Source: Campanula takesimana (lineage: Eukaryota; Streptophyta; Magnoliopsida; Asterales; Campanulaceae). From it: a stretch of 64,000 nucleotides of DNA. How positions within the stretch are numbered: the first letter of the stretch is position 1; each line of letters starts with the position of its first letter. Below the pieces are notes generated by a model. That model ran no database searches and was not told where the DNA came from. It was given only the letters and a program-made list of their open reading frames with translations. Shown piece after piece: positions 53,308 to 64,000 of the stretch. Both the position numbers and the translations under genes were made by a program. Location: NCBI GenBank assembly GCA_026119855.1, contig JAOWBW010000321.1, positions 434,001 through 498,000 of the forward strand, read 5' to 3'.

Positions 53308-53637
53308 GGAACCAATTTTTTCGTGCCCCGACCCGTGGTCCTACTTGGCCCCACGTTCAGAACACGCACGGAAGACGTCATAAAACATTTTAGGAAAATT
53401 TTTCAAAATATACTTTCATAAAAGTTTCACATCACAACTAAAGTTTTACAACCAAAAGTACTTAGCCCCAAGGGCTTACACACTTTACTTACAAATTTAC
53501 AATCACCACACTTTAACAAACTGGTGATACACGGATACAGTCTCGGTTACACTACCCCAAAGGTTATACATTTACATAATGTAGCCTTTATAAACATTTA
53601 CCAAAACCACCATGATGTCCTCCCTTGTGTAAGTGAC
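53308..53637 (-). mobile_element. Fragment of a Tekay/Del-like LTR
   Basis: CGTGCCCCGACCCGTGG near 53322 and AAGGTTATACATTTACATAATG near 53570 resemble the first 300 bp of the LTRs at 34158 and 41519. The fragment is cut on the right by Tat-3. Family assignment rests on these shared words only. Confidence 0.55.
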
Positions 53638-54743
53638 TGTTAGTACCCGACCTGAAAATGAGTTTATTAGGACTTTCCCAAAAATACAAGGACTTTATAG
53701 GAATTAGAAAAACTTGCAAAGACTTGTCCCGGATTCCCGAAATATCTCATTTGTGACAAAATCTATCAAAATAGGTAGTAAATGGTTTCCTTAAAACCAT
53801 GCAGAAACTCTAGCTTAAGAATCAAGTCAGCCAGCAGAATTGGCCACGCGGCCAACCTTGCTACGTGTCGACCTTGGCAACGCGGCCACTCTTGTCGCCG
53901 GCTTCAATCATGGCCACGGCCACCTTTGTCCCAAATGATCTCAGCCGTCAGATCTTCCCCTCAGTTTACTATATAAACCAATCCCATGCTATTGGTTTAG
54001 GGCCCGATTTTGAGAGCTCTAAGTCCGAATTTTGGAGTTCTTAAACACCATTTTTTCCCTAATTAAAGATTCAAACACTCAAGGAGATCAAAGGTTTATT
54101 TCTTGCCAACATAGGTAAGTTTTCTAACTTTTTCTTCACGTTCTTGCATCATTTTTAATGTAGATCTTTTATATTCATGTTCTTACATGTTTATTCATAG
54201 TTTCTTCATATTCTTTGCATGTTCATTCATATGTTCATAATATGTTCTTCGCCTGTTCTTCGTGTTCATAGATTAAAACCTTATTTATGCTATAGTTAGG
54301 GTTGCGATCTTTATAATTACATGTTATTTCATAGCCGATGATGATCTAAGGTTCATCAACCCGAGGATGATCTAGGGACTACTTCTAAACCCTAATCTTT
54401 AGGTAATTCCCCCCTCATTATGCATGATTCCGATTCTTCTGCCTATTCTAATTCTCTGCGAACTACGCTGACCTGAGCTTCTCACATTGAGAGGAACGTA
54501 GGCAATCTTCGGATCCGGTCTAAATCACTAACACACTACTAACACATTCATCATGATAGAAAGACCGATCAATTCGGGCAATAGGAGTGATAACGTTCAA
54601 TATTCTTCTCTTGTTGTAATTTGACCCCCGAACCCACTAAAAATGCTTTTTTCAATGTTTTGGCTTTAATTAAAACGGCGTGGCGACTCTCATAATTTTA
54701 AATGTTGCTATGAATATCTCAAATTCAAACACACGTATTCACA
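53638..54743 (+). repeat. Tat-3 LTR (1106 bp)
   Basis: Starts TGTTAGTACCCG and ends GTATTCACA, about 85-90% like the Tat-1 LTRs by eye. The cassette at 53842-53920 has TGGCCACGCGGCCA, TGGCAACGCGGCCA and a shortened TGGCCACGGCCA. TATA box near 53970. CTACG-type hairpin at 54460-54503. Confidence 0.9.
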
Positions 54744-54762
54744 GTGGCGACTCTGCTGGGGA
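54744..54762 (+). other. Primer-binding site of Tat-3
   Basis: GTGGCGACTCTGCTGGGGA directly after the LTR, identical to that of Tat-1. Confidence 0.85.
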
Positions 54763-54808
54763 CTGCTTTGAAACTTTTTCAAACTTAGTGGGTCTAACTT
54801 TCGTTTAC

Positions 54809-55220
54809 ATCATGATGCTTGCCATGTTTACACATGCACACACCTGCCATGTTTACACATGCACACACTTGCCATGTTTACACACGCACCTCACACACTT
54901 TCCATGTTTACACATGCACCCTACACACACCTGCCATGTATACACATGCACTCTACACACACCTGCCATGTTTACACATGCACCCTACACACACTTGCCA
55001 TGTTTACACATGCACACACTTGCCATGTTTACACATGCACACACTTTCCATGTTTACACGTGCACCTCACACACACTTGCCATGTTTACACATGCACCTC
55101 ACACACCTGCCATGTTTACACATGCACCCTACACACACTTGCCATGTTTACACATGCACACACTTGCCATGTTTATACATGCACCTTACATACTTGCCAT
55201 GTTTACACATGCACCCGTGC
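54809..55220 (+). repeat. Minisatellite with CATGTTTACACATGCAC unit, longer version
   Basis: About fifteen units of 24-32 bp, the same core as in Tat-1 (13244-13460). The three overlapping open frames here (His/Thr/Cys-rich) are repeat products. Confidence 0.92.
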
Positions 55221-55679
55221 ACCCCGCAATGTTGATACTTGTACTTTGTATATACCTTGTATCCTTGTACCTTTGTTATTTTCGCCTTAGTATTAGGGTC
55301 AAACAAAACTCTGCTATGCTCCCTTGTACATTATTTTCCTTCTCCTGCATTGTATTGCATAGCATCATCCAAACATTCAAAACTTCTCTCTTTTCTCCTT
55401 AAAAAGAATTAGTTTCTTGCCACATACTACCACTAGTCCGTGTCAGCACTGCACAGGTCCCTACTACCCGGAGTATTCGATGTGCAGGAATTTGTGCGCT
55501 ACTGCCTCAAATTTTTCGAGTCACTCGTCTACTCCACTCACCGTGTACGTTCCGCGAGCGGTGGGAACCTTTAACTTAACCCGTGTCAACCCACACATAG
55601 AGATTAGGGCACTCCTCGGACCACCCATTTAAGATGTAAATAAATACAAAACTTTTCGCAAAATAAAATGTGCATTGCA

Positions 55680-57030
55680 TGTAGGCGACCTCTAAGGTCC
55701 ATCGCTCATCCGTTGGGCCATCATTACGATCCATTTGGGTCTACCCTTCACCTTCGACCAGCTAGGTCACCCTTACCAACTTTTGACCTCCTAGGTCAAC
55801 CTTATCCGCCTTTGACCCCTTAGGTCAACCTTTGACCTCCTAGATCAACCTTTGGCCGCCTAGGTTAACCTTCTCAACCTTTGGCCTCCTAGTTCAACCT
55901 TTGACCACCTAGGTCAACCCTCTGAACCTTTGACCTCCTAGGTCAACCTTTGACCCCCTAGGTCAACCTCATTCGTCTTTTGACCTCTTAGGTAAACCTT
56001 TGACCCCTTAGGTCAACCTTATCCGCCTTCGACCTCTTAGGTCAAACCTTGGAACCCTTCGACCTCTTAGGTCAACCTTTGACCCCTTAGGTCAACCTCA
56101 TCCGCCTTTGACCTCTTAGGTCAACCTTTGACCCCCTAGGTCAACTCTATCATCTTTGACCTCTTAGGTCTACCCTTGACCCCCTAGGTCAACTTTTTCA
56201 ACCTTTGACCTCTTAGGTCAACCCTTGACCCCTAGGTCAAACTTATCCGCCTTTGACCTCTTAGGTCAACCTTTGACTCCCTAAGTCAACCCAATCACCT
56301 TTGACCTCTTAGGCCAACCTTTAACCCCTAGGTCAACTTTATCCGCTTTTGACCTCTTAGGTCAATCTTTGATTCCATAAGAGAACCCAATTACCTTTGA
56401 CCTTAACCCGCTTAGGTCAAACCGTCATCTTGACCCACCTAGGTCATTATTTGACCCACTGTCGTCCAGACCAACCTAGGTCAACCCGTCTCGACCCGTT
56501 TAGGTCCACATCCCATCCTCGACCCATCTAGGTCAACTTGTCCGTCTTAGGTTAAAACTACCCCTTCACCTTTGACCTATCTAGGTCAATCCTTGGCCCG
56601 CTTAAGTCAACTTACCCGTCTTGACTCTATCTACCGACCTTCAACTAGGTCAATCCCTAACCCATCGGTCAACCCGCGACCCGCTTAGGTCGACTTACCT
56701 ATCTTGGATCCATCTAGGTCAATCTCCAACATTCCTTGGTCCACCAACCCGAATAGGTCAACCTTAGACTCGCTTAGGTCAAACCATGTCTATCTCGCTT
56801 AGATCATCCCATAGGCAACCCGCTACAACCCGCTATCTTGATTCATTCACCATATAGGTCAATCCAACCCTTCTCATTTAGGTCTACCTATCCTTTACCC
56901 ATCTAGGTCAACCCACCATCATCGACGCATTCAAGCTTGAACCATTTCTTGTCTCAAACCTTAGGTCAAACCTTAGGTCAAATTTAGGTCAAACCTTAAG
57001 TCAAACCTTACCCGATTCCTATAGGTCTTC
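55680..57030 (+). repeat. Degenerate array of TTTGACC / AGGTCAA words
   Basis: Units of about 20-40 bp of the form CCTTTGACCTCTTAGGTCAA fill about 1.35 kb and become irregular to the right. Each unit has TTGACC on one strand and its complement GGTCAA, so W-box cores occur in both orientations, many dozens in all. No coding. Confidence 0.9.
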
Positions 57031-57123
57031 CTCACCCATGCCTGACCAAGGATCGAGTCATCTCCCTCTTTTTTTGACCCCTGTGGTCATCTCTCACCTC
57101 TTTTTAAAAGTCTAACTTGATTC

Positions 57124-57188
57124 GAACTACGGCAACCTGAGCCTCTTATTGTGTGGAACCTCTCCCTCATGATAAGGGGAACGTAGGC
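57124..57188 (+). other. CTACG/CGTAG hairpin motif, Tat-3 leader
   Basis: Outer GAACTACG/ACGTAGGC, inner CCTCTTAT pairing with ATAAGGGG over 8 bp. The inner stem sequence differs from the other copies yet still pairs. Confidence 0.55.
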
Positions 57189-57354
57189 AACTTCGGCCCG
57201 GTCAAACTTTCAATTTTTTACCAAAATGCATTTCAAAAATGTGGAGACCGACTCTTTTCCAAAAGTGATTTTATAACGATGGCTTATCATTAAATACGAA
57301 TCTAATTTAATTCAACTAAGAGGCTTAATTCTTTCATGACTAGAGTTCTGCATC

Positions 57355-58045
57355 ATGTCGGCTGCAAGGAACATCGAAGTTGCAACTGAAGCTGCTACCC
57401 AAGATCCCGAGACAATCCTCTACACCGGTACTGCTCTCACTAAGAAAGCATCCCACTTCGAAGCCATCCTCGATGAACAAGCAATCCACTTTAAGACCAT
57501 TCTCAACGAGCAAGCAACACACTTTCAGAAGGAGATGCATAAGACCCTAAGAGATATCGAGAGGCGCCATTTGTCTGACATTCGTGGCGTTTATGATTAC
57601 CTCAGCCGAGTTCTCCCTCTTGCTCAATGTCAACACCCGTACGCTCCTCAAATGTACGGGCCGCCACAGACTTTCCCCATCGGGATGCCTCCTATGACTA
57701 CTCATCAACAAGGTGTACCGGTACCTAAATCACCCTCAAAGACAGTTCGTGAAAGGAAGGACGAGCGCGAGTACAATGACTTGGGTATGCCGTTAGCCAA
57801 ACTCTTCAAAAGTCTAGTTCAAGCCGGCAAGTTGTCTCCTTTGTTCAACTATGAACCAAGTTGGGTGAAGCAAGGCTTGGATCCCTCCAAACACTGCTAA
57901 TACCACCAGTACATTGGGCATGACACCAAAGATTGCCTCCAATTGAGGAGAAAGATTCAAAGCCTCATTGACAGCGGAGCCATCACCCGCCAACGGAATA
58001 CATGGGCATGGGCAAAAGAGGAAATTGGGGCTACCTCCTTTGAAT
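57355..58045 (+). pseudogene. Tat-3 gag-like zinc-knuckle protein, broken
   Basis: The ATG at 57355 opens 181 codons: an acidic start, a repeated helical segment (HFEAILDEQAIHFKTILNEQ, then HFQKEMHKTLRDIERRH), a Pro/Gln-rich linker and GMPLAKLFKSLVQAGKLSPL. A stop (TAA, 57898) sits inside the knuckle, between its first Cys and the YHQYIGHDTKDC remainder. One C-to-T change from Gln explains it. The frame goes on with LQLRRKIQSLIDSGAITR. It lacks the central capsid domain of a full gag and resembles the replaced segment at 19404-19817 of Tat-1, so it may be a distinct short gag-like gene type of this group. Confidence 0.65.
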
Positions 58046-58404
58046 AAAAGAAAAGAAAAGGGTCATTCAGTCTTCGTAGGTTCTAGAGTGTCCTTAGTCA
58101 AAAGTCCACATTGGACGATTTTTGTTTCTTTAAGTAAAAGTCCACCCCGGACTAGTCAGTTTAAATATTTTAGTTCCAATAAAAGGGTCTTTATTTCTTT
58201 TCTTTTCTCTCTAGACTTGAGACATAATCTTGCATAAATCAATTCTATGAAAATTGTCTTATTCACAATCTTCACTTGATTGCTATATCTTTATATGATG
58301 AATTAATCTTAATCTTACTCATTAATGACGACTCATTAAAAGATAAATGGACCCATAAACCATTCACATAACTAAATACACAATTAGTCTCAAGATAACA
58401 AATG
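58046..58404 (+). other. Tat-3 sequence after the gag-like frame
   Basis: Non-coding. It contains AAAGTCCACATTGGACGATT and AAAGTCCACCCCGGACTAG, two small GTCC...GGAC hairpins, and the 20-mer shared with the Ogre-like element (58206-58225). It stops at Copia C. Confidence 0.6.
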
Positions 58405-59949
58405 TTGGGTTTCGTAGTAACATGCGCAGCGGAATTAAGCATTTAAAATTTATGAAACCCAAAGCCCATAGATCCATTCATATGATTAAGTCAAATACAA
58501 CATAATGAATACTAGAATACTAACCCTTGATGCCTTTGATTTTGCAACCTTGAATTCGATGGAGGCTTGAAATCTTGATCACGAACAAAGCAAGAATCAC
58601 GAACTATGAAGATGATAAGTTTCACCCTCTAGCGGTATCCACACCACGAACGAATATCAAGAACACTTGATCTTGGTTGCTAGACCAAATTATGAAACAC
58701 GCTTTCACAATTGTAAGAACTATATGGAATTATGAATATTCTTGTTCTTCACTTTTGGGATCTTAGAACAAGAAAATAACCTCTAAAAATCTTATGGAGG
58801 CACTCACAACAACATATCTAATGGCTGTAAAAAGGATCCTTAAATAGGTCCTAATCCTTAACCCTTAAGGACTTAGGAAACCTAAATCCCGTCACCAAAT
58901 TAGGCAACAAAGAATTCTGGCCGACTTGACTGGCACGGTCGTGCCCTACAATCTAGCACGGTCGTTCCATCTAGTCCGCGCGAATTCCCCAGCCGCCCAT
59001 TTTCGGCACGGTCGTGCTTGGTAATTTGGCACGGTCGTGCCAATCATGTCGATAGGTTTGCCTTGGTTTGGATTTATGGCACGACCGTGCCATTTTAAGG
59101 CGCACGACCGTGCCAGAGCCAAAACACTGATATTTTTCCATAATTCCCATTTAGTCCTTTACGATTCGTTCTATTTGTGTGTGACCCTCTAGGATTACAC
59201 TAAGTTGGCAATGGGTTTAAACATGAACCCATAAGATATGATTAGGTTCTAGCAAACCGTCATACCTACCCAAATAGTGTAACTAGATACAAGTTCGCAT
59301 TCCTTTTAGAACATGTCATAATCCCTTTGTCCACGATGTCATTGAACACAAGTCATGGTCAACAAGTCAACTTGTATTGTTCAATACTTTTCTCGATCCC
59401 GAATATGTTGATAATCCAAATGACATTGATCCAATCAATCCATTTGAGTTTGGCCAAACATTTCACCAACATCATTCCTTCGAGGGGCCCAAGCTTGACA
59501 TCTCTCCGAAGAGGGACAAATCCATTTGGCTTATTATTCTTCCCTACGTGAATCCAATCATGCCAATCATACCCTTTATAACTACCGTGTTAAGGCAGCG
59601 TTTGAATATGTCAAACATAATGTTCATCAAGTGGAAGACTATAATAACTTCATGTCTAAGGATTCAAATGACATAACTAATATGAGATTTATATATGACA
59701 TCGACCATGACATAAATCTCATACCGCGGGTCATGTCCAGTACCTTGTTCCAAACAAGTACCCATAAATCTAACATGATCATCCCATGATCATTTAGCCT
59801 TTATACTAGTGCTTAAGAAGCTCTAGGGACGGAGATTATTATAAGCAAACACGAGCCATAATAATAATCTTATTATCTCTTTATTATTATGAATAAAATG
59901 ATAACTTATACAACGTTTAACAAACGTGCCTAGGGCACCAACACCAACA
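58405..59949 (-). repeat. 3' LTR of Copia C (1545 bp)
   Basis: Complement of TGTTGGTGTTGGTGCCC...CGAAACCCAACA. It shares long blocks with the LTR of Copia B (for example GAATCGAGAAAGTATTGAAC near 8040 and its complement near 59380). The cassette is at 58932-59114, and a minus-strand TATTTAAGG word lies near 58842. Confidence 0.9.
58932..59114. promoter_or_regulatory. GGCACGGTCGTGCC cassette of the Copia C LTR
   Basis: Six words: GGCACGGTCGTGCC at 58932 and 59028, variants at about 58956 and 59005, and inverted GGCACGACCGTGCC forms at 59078 and 59101. Spacing is 20-45 bp. It lies about 90 bp upstream of a TATA-like word on the minus strand. The same word, three copies, is in LTR A (2718-2782). 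Confidence 0.6.
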
Positions 59950-59969
59950 ATCTCCCACTTGCCCTAGGC

Positions 59970-62900
59970 CCAATTCCCTAGGTATCCAATACCCATAGAC
60001 CCAACATGACCATCATGTTGGCTTGTGAAAGTTCCTTTGTTAGCGTGTTCGCAACGTTATCATTACTTGGTACTTTGCATATATTTATGTCTCCCTTATC
60101 AACGATTTCTCGAATGATAAGAAAACGCCTAAGTATGTGTTTGGATTTACGATGTGCTCTTGGTTCCTTTGCTTGATCAATAGCACCACTATTATTACTA
60201 ACAAGGTCTATTGGTTTTAGCAATACTAGGAACCATCTCAAGTTCACCAATGAACTTCTTAATCCAAACAGTTTCCTTTGCAGCATCCAATGCGGCTATA
60301 TACTTAGATTTAGTCGCAGAATTAATGACTTTACTCTTCTTGGAACCATTCCAACTTACAGTTCCACTATTTTACATATGCACAAAAAACTGATTGCGAT
60401 CTATTATCATCTTTGTTGGTTTGGAAGCATGCATCCGAGATCATTTTCCATACCTTCATAGATCATAAACGAATCTTTAGTCCTTCTAAAGTACTTTAAG
60501 ACCCGCTCTCATAGCCATCCAGTGAATCTTACCGGTGTCGGATTGATATCTACTTGTCATGCTCCAAGCATTAGATATATCCGGCTTAGTACTTATCATG
60601 GCATCATGGATCCAATTGCCGAAGCAAATGGCATCTCATTCATTTTCTCATGCTCATCTTTTGTCTTTAGGACATTGAGTCTTGCTTAGAGAAACTCCAT
60701 GTAACACTGACAAATGTCCTCTCTCAGAATTTTCCTTGCAGAATCTTCTTATGACTTTGTCAATATATGTACATTTGCTTTAAACCATTTAGCTTCCTTG
60801 ATCTATCTCTATAGATCTTAATGCCAATGACTTATGCGGCTTCATCCATATTCTTCATTGCGAAACACTTTCTTAACCAAGTCTTTACAGATTAAAGTAT
60901 AAGAATGTCGTTTTCAATGAGCAATATGTCATCCACATATTAGATAAGGAATAGCACCATGCTCCCACTAATCTTCTTGTATATACAAGATTCATCTTCG
61001 TTCTTGATCAAGCCAAGCTCTATGACTTATCAAAACGGAGATTCCAACTCCCAAAAGCTTGCTTCAATCCATCTAATGAATCTTCGCAACTTTCATACCT
61101 TTTAGAATTTTCTTGACTAACAAAACCTTTAGGTTGTATCCAATACATCCTTAAGTGAGTTCCCGTTGAGGAACGCTTGTTTTGACATCATTTTGTCAAA
61201 TTTCATATTCCAAATATGAACATGTGACTATGAAAATTCTAATAAGTTTCTTGCTACCCATGTAACATTTTTCTCCAAGAAAAGTCATTCATCTCCTTTG
61301 GTTTTTACACCTTAGGTTAGAATGATCAAGTTCCAAACTTGATTATTATACATGAATTGTCTTTTAGATTTTATGACTCCAAGTCATTAATCTAAATGTG
61401 GAGTTGATATTGCATCTTTGATAGGTGGTAAATACTTCATTCTAAATGAACTTTACCTCAATACTTTCTATTTCGAAATATCCAATATTTCTTCTAATAG
61501 ATTGTATTTTATCATGTGTGCAAGTACTTGTATATCTTGAACGGATTTTCACAACCCCTTATGAAAACTTGTTCAACTTCCATCATAGGTTAAATACTAT
61601 TTTCAAGGTCTCGAACCATTCAAGATATGTTTTACTCCCACTGATTATTTTAGAGATAAACCTTTTATCTAGAAAAGTATCATCATAAGCAACAAACCAT
61701 TTGTTTCTCATGAGTAAAATTTTATCCTCAAGTTTCCTTAGGATATCCCATGAAAATATATTTATTAGATTTAAATGTGAGTGTGTCCCAGACAACTCCT
61801 TTCCAAAAGGTCTCACCATCTTAACTCTTTATGAAAAACAAACCGAGTTTTCTTTCACCATTTAACCTCTCTTGATGGAATTCAGATTAGTATAATCATA
61901 GCGGTTTCAAATACATAACCCAAAAAAAAAAAAAATATATATATAGAAGATCAATCTGACGTTATCATCTAATGAACCATATCCAATAAGGTTCTTGTAC
62001 TTCCACGTAGACACATCATTTAGAATGGTGTTCTTAGTGAAGTTAATTGTGAAACTATTTCACAACTTCAACGATGACTGTCAAATTCTTGGTTCAATTA
62101 TTCATCATCTTGATCGAGTCAGAATCTTTGAATAATTTTACCAAGTATAACCAAACTTCTCTTTTAGCATTGCAACTTAATGCACCATATACATCGAAAT
62201 GTATTAGGTCAAGTAAGATATTAGCCTTTTACTATTCATAGTAAAAGATGTCTTGGTCCAAGTAAATAAGACTTGCATAAATCATGTGATTCCAAATCAT
62301 ATGACTTAAAACTCCGTCCCATGGAATTTTAGATATGCATTTCTTATTTATTTGATCAAAACAATGATGCATAAAGAATTTGATTGTCTATGTTATAACT
62401 TCAGTTATTATTTCGTTCTTCAAGATTTAGGATATAAGAGTTATTTTTATGATAACACAATTAAGTAAATCATAATAAATAAGGCACCTTTCTTATTCCA
62501 AATAAGAAATAAATATCCTTCATTATCTTATTACAAAATAATATTTTCTTCTTCAAGTAAAGTCACTTTACAAGTGTTCTACGAACAATGTTGCAACCAT
62601 TGCATCATTACCATTCATAGATCAAGCTTTACTATAAGTAGTCTTTCAATTTACTAATTATTGCACATTTTTACAAATGTGGGACACATATCCGGTATCC
62701 AATACCCAATAATTAAAGTTAGAAAGATTAATTTATAACATAAGTATCCCAAGTGGTAGTCCCACTACCATTCTTTTAGTCCAGAATTATGACTACAATT
62801 TTAGATGGTCAATCCAATTGCCACTTTACCAAATTGCATCAATTAGAGTTATAATTTTAACCACAATTATTTCCTTTAGGTTTGACAACCCTTGTCTTAC

Positions 62901-63545
62901 CTCTCCTTTGGCACTTGGCCCCTTTCCATCATGAACCATGAGCATTGGAGAACCATTCTCCAATATCTTCATCTTCGCCGTTTTTCAGCATGTTAATGCA
63001 ATTCGAAGAGATTCTTATTCATTCTAAGCATGTCATAGTTCATCACTAAGTGATCATAACATTTGAACAATGAATCAAGAATGAGATCCGTGGCTTGCTC
63101 CAATCCAATTGGACAACCAAGTTTCTCAAGATGCTCTACGTAGCCTTTATCTTAAGCATGTGAGGTTCCACTTATTACCCTTTACTCCTTTTGCAAGAAG
63201 TGAATTCAATAATGGTTTTATACCTTTATTGCCTAGATTGCTCTTTGAAACATGTGACTCAACTCCACGCCTATCTAATAGGCTTCCAAAGTTCCAAACT
63301 TTGTTGAAGTTTTGAGCACATAATCGCGAGCATAGGACAACTCACATTCCTAGAATCATACTCATGATTCTTGTGATTGTCTATTCTGGCTTTGGGTTCT
63401 TTAGGAATAGGCCCATCAAGAATGTACAACCCATCTTCTTGCTTTAGAACCATTCTTAGGCTCAGGATCCAATCCATGAAGTTTGTACCATTCTTTTGAA
63501 GCTTTATCCTTAACAAGGATTGATCGCAACGAAGTTAGTTGTCAT
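59970..63545 (-). pseudogene. Copia C gag-pol, heavily decayed
   Basis: Minus-strand pieces in order from the gag end: an ATG near 63545, then KNGTNFMDWILSLRMVLKQ and YILDGPIPKEP (63271-63516), the N-terminal part of an Angela gag. An integrase C-terminal piece with FVAYDDTFLDK and SGSKTYLEWFE lies at 61583-61819. A reverse transcriptase catalytic YVDD is at about 60927-60938. An RNase H end with AKEPRAHRKSKHILRRF and VPSNDNVANTLTKEL lies at 59978-60286. No frame longer than about 100 codons survives. Compared with Copia B this copy is older or decays faster. Confidence 0.8.
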
Positions 63546-64000
63546 TATCTACAACTCATGCAAAATTTCCAAAATTTTACAAGTACCAATCTCATTAAAG
63601 AGATAAATAATGTATTTTCCAAAAATACTCCCACTAAATTATATAACCTTCTTATACATCCAATGTATAATATAATTTAAATGGGCTAAGATCCAACTTT
63701 AATTTAATTTTGAGTCCACGGAGGCGGACCGCTCAAAACTAAATTAATTAGGTAGACAACCCTGTCAATCATATCTCATATGACTCTTAGATCCTTTCAT
63801 GAGACTCTTTTGATATTGGGCTAAGATCCAATTTTAATTTAACTTTGAGTCCACGGAGGCGGACCGCTCAAAATCAAATTAATTAGGTAGACAATTTCTT
63901 GTCAATCATATCTCATATGATTCTTAGGTATCCAATTTCGAAAGCATGTTTAATCTCATCTTTTGCCTAGGCCCAAAACCGTTTTGACGCCTTATTAAGT
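63546..64000 (-). other. Copia C leader with a 135-bp tandem duplication
   Basis: GGGCTAAGATCCAA starts two copies at 63683 and 63818 (period 135 bp). Each has TTTTGAGTCC...GGACCGCTCAAAA, able to form a hairpin, and CAATCATATCTCATATGA. It lies between the gag start and the expected primer site, outside the window. No coding. Confidence 0.7.

Larger units (their letters stand above)
53638..58404 (+). mobile_element. Tat-3, truncated Tat-type Gypsy relative of Tat-1
   Basis: LTR 53638-54743, identical primer site, post-primer minisatellite, a leader similar to 13480-13830 of Tat-1, then a long W-box-like array, a hairpin and a gag-like frame. No second LTR, protease or polymerase is present before Copia C begins at 58405, so the right half is missing. 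Only the 5' part of the leader is shared with Tat-1; the rest differs. Confidence 0.85.
58405..64000 (-). mobile_element. Angela-type Copia C, minus strand, continuing past the window
   Basis: The plus strand starts TGTTGGGTTTCG, the complement of an Angela LTR end. Order from left is 3' LTR (58405-59949), polypurine tract (59950-59964), RNase H, reverse transcriptase, integrase and gag, then leader. The 5' LTR lies beyond 64000. Coding sequence is badly decayed, with many stops and frameshifts. Confidence 0.88.

Noticed and set aside
54680..55402. Overlapping open frames of 138-240 codons, His/Thr/Cys-rich
   Set aside because: Same minisatellite in Tat-3; repeat artefact, no conserved domain.

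Overview
This window is plant nuclear DNA, most likely from a eudicot with a large, repeat-rich genome. The evidence is the mix of elements: long-LTR Angela/BARE-type Copia, Tat/Ogre-type Gypsy, a Tekay/Del-like Gypsy with the plant Met-tRNA primer site, and CACTA transposon ends. I found no host gene, rRNA, tRNA gene or CRISPR array. Nearly the whole 64 kb is transposons nested inside one another, and several insertion events can be read from 5-bp target duplications.

Layout. (1) 1-3306: 3' LTR of Angela-type Copia A, carrying a solo LTR of the same family (421-2236, TSD TCAAC), which itself carries a fold-back element (653-1062). (2) 3307-4262: minus-strand Copia remnant. (3) 4263-8984: Angela-type Copia B, 5'-truncated, with a decayed polyprotein and one LTR. 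(4) 8985-11110: the ends of two CACTA transposons and Stowaway-like debris. (5) 11789-29625: a small gag-protease-only Copia (Copia-2), whose 5' LTR is split by a 15.2-kb Tat-type Gypsy (Tat-1, 12029-27190, TSD GTTTC). (6) 29746-53307: a Gypsy (Gypsy-A) whose gag-protease is split by a 21.4-kb minus-strand Ogre-like element (31525-52877, TSD AGGAG). That element appears non-coding, is full of tandem repeats, and carries a solo LTR (34158-36374, TSD TTCAC) and a gag-only Tekay-like element (41519-48719, TSD GAGGA). (7) 53638-58404: a truncated Tat relative (Tat-3). (8) 58405-64000: minus-strand Angela-type Copia C, running off the window.

The most remarkable unit is Tat-1. Its own pol is wrecked (frameshift, two stops, and RT through integrase replaced), yet it carries two antisense genes that read cleanly. 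One encodes a DUF7745-like protein. The other encodes a plant-mobile-domain protein of about 629 aa in four exons with GT-AG phase-0 introns. Each has, upstream, a copy of the GC-rich palindromic word cluster that lies just upstream of the TATA box in the Tat LTR.

More generally, most LTR families here hold a short cassette of GC-rich near-palindromes in the promoter half. The word differs between members of one family and is sometimes shared between unrelated families. A recurrent hairpin with compensatory changes, long arrays of W-box-like and bZIP-like words, and a hairpin scar at an LTR deletion are further points of interest. All assignments are by eye; no database search or alignment was run.
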